Of a DNA stretch of 64,000 bases, positions 36,210 to 45,210 are shown piece by piece. The position numbers and the translations under genes are program-made. Each line of letters opens with the position of its first letter. Within the stretch, counting starts at the first letter, position 1. The stretch is from the NCBI GenBank assembly GCA_009835005.1, contig WTFG01000001.1, positions 1 through 64,000 of the forward strand. The letters are read 5' to 3'. The notes beneath the pieces were generated by a model, which had not been told where the DNA came from, searched no databases, and worked only from the letters and a program-made list of their open reading frames with translations. This DNA comes from Flavobacteriaceae bacterium Ap0902. GTDB lineage: Bacteria > Bacteroidota > Bacteroidia > Flavobacteriales > Weeksellaceae.

Positions 36210-37940
36210 TTATACAATCGCATCAATACCAGCTTTCACCATATCACTGGCATCTCCAATTTTACCTTCTAATACTTTTTTTCCAAAAGATTCTGCAAAT
36301 CCTTTCATTTGATCCATGGTTACTTTGGGCGGCATAGCAAGTGTATTGGGATTGGTGAAAATATTTACCAATACGGGTCCATTATGATCAAAAGCTTCTT
36401 TGAGTCCAGCTTCTAATCCACTATTATTTTCTATCACAATTCCTTTCATATTCATTAACTCCGCAATTTTATGGAATGGTGGGTTTACCATATTTGTCTG
36501 CCAATCTATATAACCAGCGACTTCCATCTCTAGTTTAACCATCCCTAAAGACCTATTATTGAATACAATGATTTTAATCGGATAATTATATTGCATGATT
36601 GTAGCCAAATCTCCTAAAAGCATAGAAATACCACCATCACCGCACATGGCAACAACTTGCCTATTAGGCTGGGATGCCGCTGCACCAATGGCCATTGGCA
36701 TAGCATTGGCCATAGACCCATGATTGAAGGAACCTGTAAGATATCTACCGTTTCCAGCTTTGATTAACCGTGCAGCCCAAACAGAAGTCATTCCTGTATC
36801 TACCGTAAAAATAGCATTATCTGCAGCCATTTTATTAATTAAATGGGCGGCAGCCTCTGGACTTACATGATCTTCTTTACTTTTTTTGCTAGTCTCTATA
36901 TCATATTTCTTGAAGTCTTTCTCAAAAGACTTTTTGTGTTTCTTTAAAAAAGAATCATCTTCTTTTGACTCTATTTGCGGTAGCAATGCCTCTAATGTAT
37001 CTTTGATATCACCAGCATAAGCATGATCTACTTTGGCGCGTCTACCCATACGATTAGGACGTAAATCTATTTGAACAATCTTATTATCTATCGGAAAAAA
37101 GTCTGTATAAGGAAAATCTGTACCCACCAACACCAGCACTTCAGACTCTTTACATGCATGAAAACCTGCTGGATTTCCCAAAAGTCCATTCATACCAACG
37201 GTATAAGGGCTATTTTCTTTATCAAAAAAGATTTTACCTCTAAAAGAGTAAGCTATTGGTGCTTTCAACTTCTCCGCTAAGGCTTCTACTTGTTCCACAG
37301 CATCCTTTGCTCCAATACCACAATAAAGTGTGACATCCTTATGGTTATTTAAAATATCTGCTAACTCAGTAATTTCACGGTCAGATGGTCTATAGATAGA
37401 ATCTGGCATGTATGTAATGTCTGAAGATTCAACTTCTTCTGCTTTCGCAGATGCTACATCTCCAGGTAATCCAACTACCGCAACACCTCTTTCACTCTTC
37501 GCTACTTGAATGGCATGTTGCATTACCTTGGTGAATTGTTTTGGCGTATATGCCATGTGCACATATTTACTACAATCTTGGAATAATAGCGTGGGCTGCG
37601 TTTCTTGGAACCCATTTGTACCCAATGTATCTGTTTCTACTGTACTTGCAATAGCAATGACTGGATTTCCAGACCTATTGGCATCATATAGCCCATTGAC
37701 TAAATGTACATGACCTGGACCTGAACTCCCCATACAACAACCTATTCCATTGAGTTCGGCATCCATAGAGGCAGCATAGGCAGCAGCCTCCTCATGTCTA
37801 ACATGAACCCATTCTATATTCCCATCTCTTCTAATCGCATCGTTCACAGGATTCAAACTATCACCAGTAATAGCATATACCCTTTTGACTCCTGCTTGCT
37901 TTAACATTTCAACGAGTTGATCTGATACATTTTTCACCAT
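36210..37940 (-). CDS. poxB: Thiamine-diphosphate enzyme, pyruvate oxidase / pyruvate:quinone oxidoreductase type
   Basis: 576 aa, full length for PoxB-like enzymes. The N-terminal PYR domain has VKRVYAITGDSLNPVNDA and the catalytic-Glu segment HVRHEEAAAYAAS. The central Rossmann-like domain (about 190-330) binds FAD, and the C-terminal PP domain carries GDGGISMLLGDLATIMQYNYPIKIIVFNN, the GDG-x-NN thiamine motif. It decarboxylates pyruvate to acetate, feeding electrons to quinones or oxygen; which acceptor is used is not visible. It sits in the stress cluster. Confidence 0.88.
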   Translation of the reverse strand: MVKNVSDQLVEMLKQAGVKRVYAITGDSLNPVNDAIRRDGNIEWVHVRHEEAAAYAASMDAELNGIGCCMGSSGPGHVHLVNGLYDANRSGNPVIAIASTVETDTLGTNGFQETQPTLLFQDCSKYVHMAYTPKQFTKVMQHAIQVAKSERGVAVVGLPGDVASAKAEEVESSDITYMPDSIYRPSDREITELADILNNHKDVTLYCGIGAKDAVEQVEALAEKLKAPIAYSFRGKIFFDKENSPYTVGMNGLLGNPAGFHACKESEVLVLVGTDFPYTDFFPIDNKIVQIDLRPNRMGRRAKVDHAYAGDIKDTLEALLPQIESKEDDSFLKKHKKSFEKDFKKYDIETSKKSKEDHVSPEAAAHLINKMAADNAIFTVDTGMTSVWAARLIKAGNGRYLTGSFNHGSMANAMPMAIGAAASQPNRQVVAMCGDGGISMLLGDLATIMQYNYPIKIIVFNNRSLGMVKLEMEVAGYIDWQTNMVNPPFHKIAELMNMKGIVIENNSGLEAGLKEAFDHNGPVLVNIFTNPNTLAMPPKVTMDQMKGFAESFGKKVLEGKIGDASDMVKAGIDAIV

Positions 37941-38027
37941 AATATATTTTTATCTGATTGAATTTATTCACTTTAGATTGTTGCTAAAATTGTACCTTAA
38001 TTGAATAGATTTTGATAAATAACAAAA

Positions 38028-38057
38028 AAGACCCAATTTCTGTAGAAATCAGGTCTT
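38028..38057 (-). terminator. Terminator after the YjdI-type Fe-S gene
   Basis: AAGACC and GGTCTT form the outer stem and ATTTCT/AGAAAT the inner stem; on the minus strand a TTTTTT run follows. It ends the minus-strand cluster that starts with the gene at 39962. Confidence 0.78.
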
Positions 38058-38083
38058 GTGTTATATTAAATTTTACTTTTTTG

Positions 38084-38299
38084 CTATTCAACCTCTTTGT
38101 CATAAGACAATGCTCCAGATGGGCACATATCTATTTGTGCCTTTAATTCTGCAACCGTCGCATTCTCTGGTTTAACCCATGGTCTTTCTTTTGGATTATA
38201 AACTTGCGGTAAAGTCTTTACACAAATTCCTGAGTGAATACAAATATCTGGTTTCCAATTTATTGTAAAATCTCCTTTTTTGTAATAATGTGTTTTCAT
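38084..38299 (-). CDS. YjdI-type divergent 4Fe-4S mono-cluster protein
   Basis: 71 aa. ICIHSGICVKTLPQVYN and IDMCPSGAL match the small YjdI/Fer4_19 family; three cysteines are seen (C-x5-C and a later C-P), so a fourth ligand may be a His (IHSG) or external. Likely an electron carrier or sensor. In E. coli yjdI is next to yjdJ, a small GNAT gene; here three GNATs of that type share the neighbourhood. Followed by a terminator; preceded by the osmC-like gene 15 bases upstream. Confidence 0.87.
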   Translation of the reverse strand: MKTHYYKKGDFTINWKPDICIHSGICVKTLPQVYNPKERPWVKPENATVAELKAQIDMCPSGALSYDKEVE

Positions 38300-38313
38300 A
38301 ATTCAAATTTTAT

Positions 38314-38730
38314 TTATAATATATCTGATTTTAGTTCAGAAAATATTTCTATTTTATTTAGCAATAAATTATGCACTGGGCATTTCTCTGCAATCTGGAA
38401 TAATCTATTTTTCTCTTTCTCTGTCAGATTAGCTCCTTTAAAATCTATATATCTCTTGAAGATAGATTGTTTCTCTTTGGGAAAGCTTTCAAACTCCACT
38501 TCCACTTCCACCTCTGGAATATCCCATCCTTTCATATCAATATAGGCTTTGAGCGTAGCCAAGGTACATGCCGCCAAGCTAGAAGCTAGAAGTTCAAAAG
38601 GATTAAATCCTTTATTCTGACCCCCAAATTTGATTGGCTCATCAGACATAATTATGTTATCCTCTGTAGAGAGTTTGGTATAGTATTTCTCTGTGCCAAT
38701 GTTTCCAGTTACTTTTACTTTATACCCCAT
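38314..38730 (-). CDS. OsmC/Ohr-family peroxide-related protein
   Basis: 138 aa. Two redox cysteines expected of OsmC are present: LLASSLAACTLATLKAY and IAEKCPVHNLLL. The family reduces organic hydroperoxides with a dithiol. It is shorter in the N-terminus than Ohr and is closer to the OsmC-like subgroup. It lies 3 bases after the pirin gene and 14 bases before the YjdI-type gene. Confidence 0.9.
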   Translation of the reverse strand: MGYKVKVTGNIGTEKYYTKLSTEDNIIMSDEPIKFGGQNKGFNPFELLASSLAACTLATLKAYIDMKGWDIPEVEVEVEFESFPKEKQSIFKRYIDFKGANLTEKEKNRLFQIAEKCPVHNLLLNKIEIFSELKSDIL

Positions 38731-38733
38731 TTC

Positions 38734-39633
38734 CTATCTAACTTTTAAAGACGCAGCTGGCAATGGTACATATTCTTCTTCATCCCCTACTACTTTAGGG
38801 AAAGCATCTGTATTTTGGTTATACCAATCTAATTTTGCCTTCTGTATTAAATCTCTATCAGAACTCACGAAATTCCAATGGATATATCTATCTTCTGGGA
38901 AAGGCTCTCCCCCGAATAAATAAAGTTTAGTTCCCGCCTCTATCTCAAAAGCGCAGAGGGTTGCGTCCTTGGCTACAATCAGTTGTTTTCCCCCAAGACG
39001 TTCGCCTTCAATATTCACATGTCCGTCCAAAATATACATAGCTACTTCTCCATATAAGTGTTCTCCTATATCTATAACTTTATTTTCATCGGAACTGATT
39101 TCAATGAAATACAATTTACTATATACATTAACAGGCGATTTTTTATCAAAAGCTTCACCAGCGACTAACGTATAATGAACGCCATCCTTTTCCCATTTCG
39201 GAATATCCTCTGCCGCTACATGTTGGAACTCTGGTTCTTTCTGCTCCAATTCTTTAGGTAAACCTACCCATATTTGCAAACCATGTACTGTTTTCTCTTT
39301 GTCCTCCAGATAATCTGGTGATCTCTCTGAATGTACCACACCTTTACCTGCAGTCATCCAATTAACAGCTCCCGGTTTAATTTCTAAATTGTTGCCTAGA
39401 GAATCCCTATGTTGAATAGAACCATCCATTAAAAAAGTTAAAGTAGACAAACCAATATGTGGATGTGGCTTAACCGCCATATTGTCATGAGGGGCAAATG
39501 TTTTAGGGCCCATGTGATCTATAAAAACAAATGGTCCTACAGATCTCTTTTGACGAAAAGGTAACAACCTTCCCACTAAAAAGTTCCCGATATCCGCTGC
39601 TTTTTCTTCTATGATTAATCCTATATTAGACAT
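38734..39633 (-). CDS. Pirin-family protein, second copy
   Basis: 299 aa. The bicupin has GPFVFIDHMGPKTF, metal motif KPHPHIGLSTLTF with the His pair, and WMTAGKGVVHSERSP. It begins directly with the domain (residue about 5) and has no signal, so cytoplasmic. The C-terminal cupin includes LYLFGGEPFPEDRYIHWNFVSS, typical of long pirins. It belongs to a different subfamily from the pirin at 31579 (length and domain ends differ). Confidence 0.92.
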   Translation of the reverse strand: MSNIGLIIEEKAADIGNFLVGRLLPFRQKRSVGPFVFIDHMGPKTFAPHDNMAVKPHPHIGLSTLTFLMDGSIQHRDSLGNNLEIKPGAVNWMTAGKGVVHSERSPDYLEDKEKTVHGLQIWVGLPKELEQKEPEFQHVAAEDIPKWEKDGVHYTLVAGEAFDKKSPVNVYSKLYFIEISSDENKVIDIGEHLYGEVAMYILDGHVNIEGERLGGKQLIVAKDATLCAFEIEAGTKLYLFGGEPFPEDRYIHWNFVSSDRDLIQKAKLDWYNQNTDAFPKVVGDEEEYVPLPAASLKVR

Positions 39634-39635
39634 AA

Positions 39636-39962
39636 TTATTGTGCATTAATTTGATTATATCCAGGGAATTGAGGATTTACGATTTCCTTCCATTCTGGAT
39701 GTCTTTTGATGTATGCAAATACATATGGGCAATATGGTAGAATCTCCTTACCTTCTTCCTTTAGGTGAGTCAGGGTCTTCTCTACCAGCGCAGATGCAGC
39801 ACCTGTGCCTTTGAGTTCTGGTTCTGCCTCTGTGTGTACCAAGGCAATGCTTTTACCAAATTCACCATAATTAATAAAGGCCAAATGTCCATTATATTCT
39901 AATTCAAAACGTTTATTCGTCTCGTTTATATTTAATGGAATGTTTTCAAATTCTGGTTTCAT
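39636..39962 (-). CDS. Small GNAT-like N-acetyltransferase (YjdJ type), copy 3
   Basis: 108 aa: LEYNGHLAFINYGEFGKSIALVHTEAEPELKGTG-type strand and CoA loop KGTGAASALVEKTLTHLKEE, and PYCPYVFAYIKRHPEW, the CPY strand shared with copies 1 and 2. First gene of the minus-strand set GNAT-pirin-OsmC-YjdI with gaps of only 2 to 14 bases, so probably one operon. Confidence 0.86.
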   Translation of the reverse strand: MKPEFENIPLNINETNKRFELEYNGHLAFINYGEFGKSIALVHTEAEPELKGTGAASALVEKTLTHLKEEGKEILPYCPYVFAYIKRHPEWKEIVNPQFPGYNQINAQ

Positions 39963-40020
39963 ATAAATTATTTTTATAATTATTTATCTATTTATAACAA
40001 AAACTATGCTAAATTTATTT

Positions 40021-40593
40021 TTATAAGTTTTTTTCTAACCTTCTGTCTGGCATCAGCCACAATAAAGCGACGAGTGCATAGCATATCATAGCGATTGGGG
40101 TATATATAAAAGAAAAAACTATACCCAAAATATACAATGCTAGAGATCCTTTTTCTTTTCTCTGGTCTTCTAGAGCAAAAGATACCACAGATTCTTCTCC
40201 TTCTGCTTTAATCACCATTTTTTCTAGTATCATAAAGCTAATGGCACAGCATAGAAGATTAATCCCATAAAGTGATGCAGGATGTTCATCTAAAACATAT
40301 TCTCCCATCCAAGAAGTTGTAAAAGGGATAAGAGATAAAAAGAATAATAGAGCTAGATTTGCCCATAACACAAGTCCATTCACTCTTTTGGTCGCTTTAA
40401 ACAAATGATGATGATTGTTCCAATAAATTCCTATGTAGATAAAGCTCAATAAGTAAAATAGGAATTTGGGAATTAATGGTAATAAATAGAATAAATCCGC
40501 CCCCTCCGTAGGTGCTTTTAGTTCTAATACCATAATGGTGATAATAATGGCCAATACGCCATCACTAAATGCTTCTAATCTATTGGGTGTCAT
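40021..40593 (-). CDS. TMEM175-like (DUF1211) membrane protein, putative potassium channel
   Basis: 190 aa, six hydrophobic segments. RLEAFSDGVLAIIITIMVLELK is the hallmark F-S-D of TM1 in the TMEM175 family, whose bacterial members are non-canonical K+ channels. YWNNHHHLFKATKRVNGLVLWANLALLFFLSLIPF is also conserved. It stands alone at the edge of the stress cluster. Confidence 0.9.
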   Translation of the reverse strand: MTPNRLEAFSDGVLAIIITIMVLELKAPTEGADLFYLLPLIPKFLFYLLSFIYIGIYWNNHHHLFKATKRVNGLVLWANLALLFFLSLIPFTTSWMGEYVLDEHPASLYGINLLCCAISFMILEKMVIKAEGEESVVSFALEDQRKEKGSLALYILGIVFSFIYTPIAMICYALVALLWLMPDRRLEKNL

Positions 40594-40843
40594 TAATTAT
40601 ATTTTAGTAAATGAAGACTTAATTATTTTCTATTTCTTACAAGAAATAATTTAAGTTTAAAATTAATAAATTATATCCAAAATAACTAACCTTTCAGACT
40701 CATCAAAAAAGGTTAAGTCTTTCAGATTATAAATTCATACTGGATTTAAAATACAATCGCATTACATATCAAAGGCTCAAGGGTTCATTTCCATAATCTG
40801 GAAGATTTACAAAGTCAGAAGTATAAATCCTTGAAATTATTAT

Positions 40844-40851
40844 TATCTTTG
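40844..40851 (+). promoter_or_regulatory. TAnnTTTG promoter element of the copper efflux operon
   Basis: TATCTTTG 20 bases before the ATG at 40872. No metal-regulator gene was found beside the operon and no clear operator was seen; upstream (40690-40790) only short TTCAGA repeats occur. Confidence 0.45.
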
Positions 40852-40871
40852 TATAATATGTATTTCATCCT

Positions 40872-41288
40872 ATGAAATCTTTTATCTATAAAATATTGTC
40901 TTTTATCATGGCGGTTATGGTTTTATTGACCACAACTTCTTTTATGATTGATGCACATTATTGTGGGGACTCATTGGTGGATATTTCTATCCTAAATCAA
41001 GTGCAAAATTGCGGTATGAATACCGATAGCAATTCAATGCCTTGCAAAGATGGCTTTAATAAATCCGATTGTTGTAAAGACATTCAAGTCATTAGCGAAG
41101 GACAAAATGAAGCGCAAATTTCAGTTTTTGATTTGACACTACAACAGCAAATTATGCTTGTTGCTTTCGTTTTATTGGAGGATGATTTATTCATAGGTCT
41201 AGACAAAAACATAGTTCCCTTTAAGAACTATAGACCTCCTCTCCTAGAGAAAGATATACAAAAGACGCAAGAAGTCTATATTATTTAG
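40872..41288 (+). CDS. HYC_CC_PP family exported protein
   Basis: 138 aa. An N-terminal hydrophobic helix (about 8-25) precedes the three name-giving motifs: HYCGD (residues 30-34), SDCCKD and YRPPLLEKD. The Cys/His motifs suggest metal binding. Genes of this family commonly precede CusA-type pumps in Bacteroidota, as here, which suggests a periplasmic copper-handling role; direct evidence is lacking. Confidence 0.86.
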   Translation: MKSFIYKILSFIMAVMVLLTTTSFMIDAHYCGDSLVDISILNQVQNCGMNTDSNSMPCKDGFNKSDCCKDIQVISEGQNEAQISVFDLTLQQQIMLVAFVLLEDDLFIGLDKNIVPFKNYRPPLLEKDIQKTQEVYII

Positions 41289-41433
41289 AATTTTTAACGG
41301 TTCCTTCTAGGGTTTTATCTAATCCTAGAGGTTTATTGAAGTATTTCCACGCATCTGTGGGGATATACGCAAACCTTCATTTATCTGCAGGACAGATTTT
41401 AATTAAACTTTGCACCGTTAAAAATCACTATCC

Positions 41434-44400
41434 ATGCTAAACAAAAGCATAAAATTCCTCATAGAGAATAAATTAATAGCCGTTTTACTTCTCTTTATGT
41501 TTACTGCTTGGGGTACAGTCAATGCGCCATTCAATTGGGATATAGGCTTCCTGCCATCCGACCCAGTAGCCGTGGATGCTATTCCAGACATTGGAGAAAA
41601 TCAACAGATTATTTTCACTTCTTGGGAAGGCCGTTCTCCTCAAGATATAGAAGATCAAATTAGCTACCCCCTCACCTCTGCACTATTAGGAATCCCTGGC
41701 GTAAAGACCATTCGTAGTTCCTCTATGTTTGGGTTCTCTAGTATATATATCATCTTTGATGAGGATGTAGAGTTCTATTGGAGTAGAAGTAGAATATTAG
41801 AAAAACTAAACTCACTCCCAGCAGGTCTTCTACCAGAAAACGTGAATCCATCATTAGGCCCAGATGCCACGGGGCTTGGACAAATATTTTGGTACACCCT
41901 AGAGGGAAGAGATCAAGACGGAAACGTCACTGGCGGCTGGGATTTACATGAACTAAGAAGCATCCAAGATTATTATGTGAAATATGCCCTATCTTCTGCT
42001 AGTGGCGTCTCAGAGGTAGCCTCTATTGGTGGATACGTTCAGCAATATCAAATAGATGTGAAACCAGAATTGATGCGCCAATATAATATTGGTTTAGCAG
42101 AAATAGTGAAAGCCGTCAAAGAATCTAACCAAGACATTGGAGCCCAAACCATGGAAATCAACCAAGCGGAATATTTAGTGAGAGGTTTAGGGTATGTCAA
42201 ATCTATTGCAGATATAGAAAATGCTGTTGTTACTTCCAAAGAATTTACACCGATTAGAATTAGAGATGTGGCGCATGTCAGCCTTGGGCCTGCACCACGC
42301 AGAGGGGTTTTGGACAAAGAAGGAGCAGAAGTCGTGGGTGGTGTAGTTACTGCCAGGTATGGAACCAACCCCATGGAGGTAATTAACAATGTCAAAGACC
42401 AAATTAGCGACCTAGAAGCAGGATTACCTTCTAAAGAATTATCTGATGGTACGGTTTCTCAATTAACCATTATTCCTTTTTATGATCGGTCAGAATTAAT
42501 TCAAGAAACTTTAGGAACCTTAGACGAAGCTCTAACCTTAGAAATACTCATTACTATTTTTGTGATTATTGTGATGGTGTTTAACCTTAGGGCATCCATG
42601 CTCATCGCTGGACTATTACCAGTGGCAGTGTTCATGGTATTTATTGCCATGAAACTATTTCATGTAGATGCTAATATCGTAGCCCTTTCTGGTATTGCCA
42701 TTGCCATTGGGACGATGGTAGACATAGGCGTAATCCTCACAGAAAATATTCTTAGACATTTGGAGGAAGAAAAAGAAAGAATTCAAGAGACGGGCATTAA
42801 AAAAAGCATGAATGAGGTTGTATACAATGCAAGTTCAGAAGTGTCTAGCGCTATTCTTACCGCGGTTCTCACCACCATCATTAGTTTTATTCCCGTATTC
42901 ACTATGATTGGAGCAGAGGGAAAACTATTTAGACCCTTGGCATTTACTAAAACCATGGCATTGGTGGCAGCGTTCATAGTGGCGCTATTTCTCATTCCTC
43001 CCTTTGCAGCCTACTTATTCAAAGAAAGAAAAGTTAAAAAATTAACCACTATTCTGATTCATTTAATGCTAATACTTCTGGGCTTTATCACCATTTTCAT
43101 AGGATATTGGATAGGTTTGGCTTTAATTGGATTGGGCCTTACAGGTATATTAAAAGAGGAGTCTATTCATGATAAACTGCCAGAGCCATTGAGGTTGAAT
43201 CAATATTTAGCCAATAAGTTAAATGTGTTGATATGTGCTATCACCGTAGTGTTTCTTTTAGCCACATTTTGGAGACCGCTTGGTATTGATCAAAGTATCT
43301 TTTGGAATCTTATTTTTGTAGGTTTAATCTGCTTTGGTCTTTTAGGTATATTTTGGATGTTTCAATATTATTATAGCAGAATTTTAAGATGGGCCTTACA
43401 ATATAAATTACTTTTCTTATCTATTCCCACAGCCATTGTTATCTGGGGTGTATTCATTATGCAAAACACAGGTAAAGAGTTTATGCCCTCTTTAAATGAG
43501 GGCTCATTCCTCTTAATGCCTACCTCTATGCCGCATGCTGGTGTGGAAGAAAACAAAAGAGTCTTGCAGCAATTAGATATGGCCGTGGCCAATATCCCAG
43601 AGATTGAAAACGTGGTTGGAAAAGCAGGGCGCACAGAATCTGCTTTGGATCCCGCTCCACTATCTATGTATGAGAACATCATTGCTTATAAGCCAGAATA
43701 TGCACTCAACCAAGAAGGCAAACGGCAAAGGTTTAAGATTAATGATGAAGGTCTATTTATTTTAAAAGATGGTAAATTAGCCCATAATCCAAACACGCAG
43801 GAGTCATCTGAACATCATAGTGATACCTTGGATGCGTTTAGTGTCGAGCAAGATGATTTAATTCCAGATGAGGATGGACAATTCTTTAGAAACTGGAGAC
43901 CAAATATTAAATCACCTGATGATATTTGGAACGAAATTGTACGGGTGACTAAAATCCCAGGGGTAACTTCTGCTCCAAAATTGCAACCGATAGAAACAAG
44001 GCTAGTCATGTTGCAGACAGGAATGCGCGCCCCGATGGGAATCAAAGTTAAGGGACAAGACCTAAAACAGATTGAATCCTTTGCTGTAGAATTAGAAGAT
44101 ATTTTGAAACACGCAGAAGGAGTAAAAGCAGAAGCTGTTTTTGCTGATCGCATCGTGGGTAAACCTTATTTGCTCATAGATATTCATAGGGATAGATTGG
44201 CACGGTATGGTATTACGATAGAGCAAGTTCAAACCATACTCCAAGTGGCAGTAGGGGGAATGCCTCTTACCCAAACAGTAGAAGGCCGTGAGCGTTATAA
44301 TGTTCGTGTTCGTTACCCAAGAGAACTCCGCACCACGCCAGAGGACATAAAGGATATTTATGTTCCTGTGGAAGGTGGAAGCCCCGTGCCGTTGGGAGAG

Positions 44401-45210
44401 CTGGTGGAAATCAAATATGAGCAGGGTCCTCAAGTGATTAAGAGTGAGGATACTTTTTTGGTAGGGTATGTCTTATTTGATAAACTAGCAGAATACGCAG
44501 AGGTAGACGTAGTTGAAAATGCGCAAGCCCTCATCCAAGATAAAATAGAAAGCGGAGAACTAACTGTACCCAAAGGGATTAATTATCAATTCACGGGATC
44601 GTATGAGAATCAGATTAGAGCAGAAAAAACCTTGGCGATCATCGTTCCATTAGCATTGGCGATCATCTTCCTGATACTATATTTCCAGTTTCGCTCGGTA
44701 CTTACATCGCTTATGGTTTTCACAGGAATAGCCGTGGCTTTTTCTGGCGGTTTTATCATGATTTGGCTCTATGGACAGGATTGGTTTCTAAATATAAATT
44801 TCTTTGGAGAAAACCTTAGAAATCTTTTCCAGATGCACCCCATTAACCTGAGTGTCGCCGTTTGGGTAGGTTTTATAGCTTTATTTGGAATTGCAACAGA
44901 TGATGGTGTGGTTATGGCTACTTATCTAACACAAACCTTTGATAAAAATGAGCCGAATAGTGTGCAACAAATTAGAGCATCTGTAGTAGAAGCAGGATTA
45001 AAGCGTATACGCCCATGTCTAATGACAACTGCTACTACGCTCCTAGCCCTATTCCCAGTATTGACATCCACAGGAAGAGGGAGTGATATTATGATCCCCA
45101 TGGCTATACCTAGTTTTGGTGGGATGCTCATTGCTTTGATCACCCTATTCGTGGTGCCTGTATTATATAGTATAAAAGCAGAATTAAAACTAAAACACGC
45201 ATCAAAATGA
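41434..45210 (+). CDS. cusA: CusA/CzcA-family heavy-metal RND efflux pump
   Basis: 1258 aa, about 200 longer than proteobacterial CusA. Core features: SWEGRSPQDIEDQISYPLTS, AIAIGTMVDIGVILTENILRHLE in TM4 (single Asp of the HME type) and FGIATDDGVVMATYLTQTF. The extra length lies in a membrane block after AYLFKERK (about 535-640, extra hydrophobic helices) and an insert after SMYENIIAYKPEY (about 750-830). Both are usual for Bacteroidota CusA. Met-rich VMLQTGMRAPMG fits Cu(I)/Ag(I). It overlaps the next gene by 4 bases. Confidence 0.93.
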   Translation: MLNKSIKFLIENKLIAVLLLFMFTAWGTVNAPFNWDIGFLPSDPVAVDAIPDIGENQQIIFTSWEGRSPQDIEDQISYPLTSALLGIPGVKTIRSSSMFGFSSIYIIFDEDVEFYWSRSRILEKLNSLPAGLLPENVNPSLGPDATGLGQIFWYTLEGRDQDGNVTGGWDLHELRSIQDYYVKYALSSASGVSEVASIGGYVQQYQIDVKPELMRQYNIGLAEIVKAVKESNQDIGAQTMEINQAEYLVRGLGYVKSIADIENAVVTSKEFTPIRIRDVAHVSLGPAPRRGVLDKEGAEVVGGVVTARYGTNPMEVINNVKDQISDLEAGLPSKELSDGTVSQLTIIPFYDRSELIQETLGTLDEALTLEILITIFVIIVMVFNLRASMLIAGLLPVAVFMVFIAMKLFHVDANIVALSGIAIAIGTMVDIGVILTENILRHLEEEKERIQETGIKKSMNEVVYNASSEVSSAILTAVLTTIISFIPVFTMIGAEGKLFRPLAFTKTMALVAAFIVALFLIPPFAAYLFKERKVKKLTTILIHLMLILLGFITIFIGYWIGLALIGLGLTGILKEESIHDKLPEPLRLNQYLANKLNVLICAITVVFLLATFWRPLGIDQSIFWNLIFVGLICFGLLGIFWMFQYYYSRILRWALQYKLLFLSIPTAIVIWGVFIMQNTGKEFMPSLNEGSFLLMPTSMPHAGVEENKRVLQQLDMAVANIPEIENVVGKAGRTESALDPAPLSMYENIIAYKPEYALNQEGKRQRFKINDEGLFILKDGKLAHNPNTQESSEHHSDTLDAFSVEQDDLIPDEDGQFFRNWRPNIKSPDDIWNEIVRVTKIPGVTSAPKLQPIETRLVMLQTGMRAPMGIKVKGQDLKQIESFAVELEDILKHAEGVKAEAVFADRIVGKPYLLIDIHRDRLARYGITIEQVQTILQVAVGGMPLTQTVEGRERYNVRVRYPRELRTTPEDIKDIYVPVEGGSPVPLGELVEIKYEQGPQVIKSEDTFLVGYVLFDKLAEYAEVDVVENAQALIQDKIESGELTVPKGINYQFTGSYENQIRAEKTLAIIVPLALAIIFLILYFQFRSVLTSLMVFTGIAVAFSGGFIMIWLYGQDWFLNINFFGENLRNLFQMHPINLSVAVWVGFIALFGIATDDGVVMATYLTQTFDKNEPNSVQQIRASVVEAGLKRIRPCLMTTATTLLALFPVLTSTGRGSDIMIPMAIPSFGGMLIALITLFVVPVLYSIKAELKLKHASK

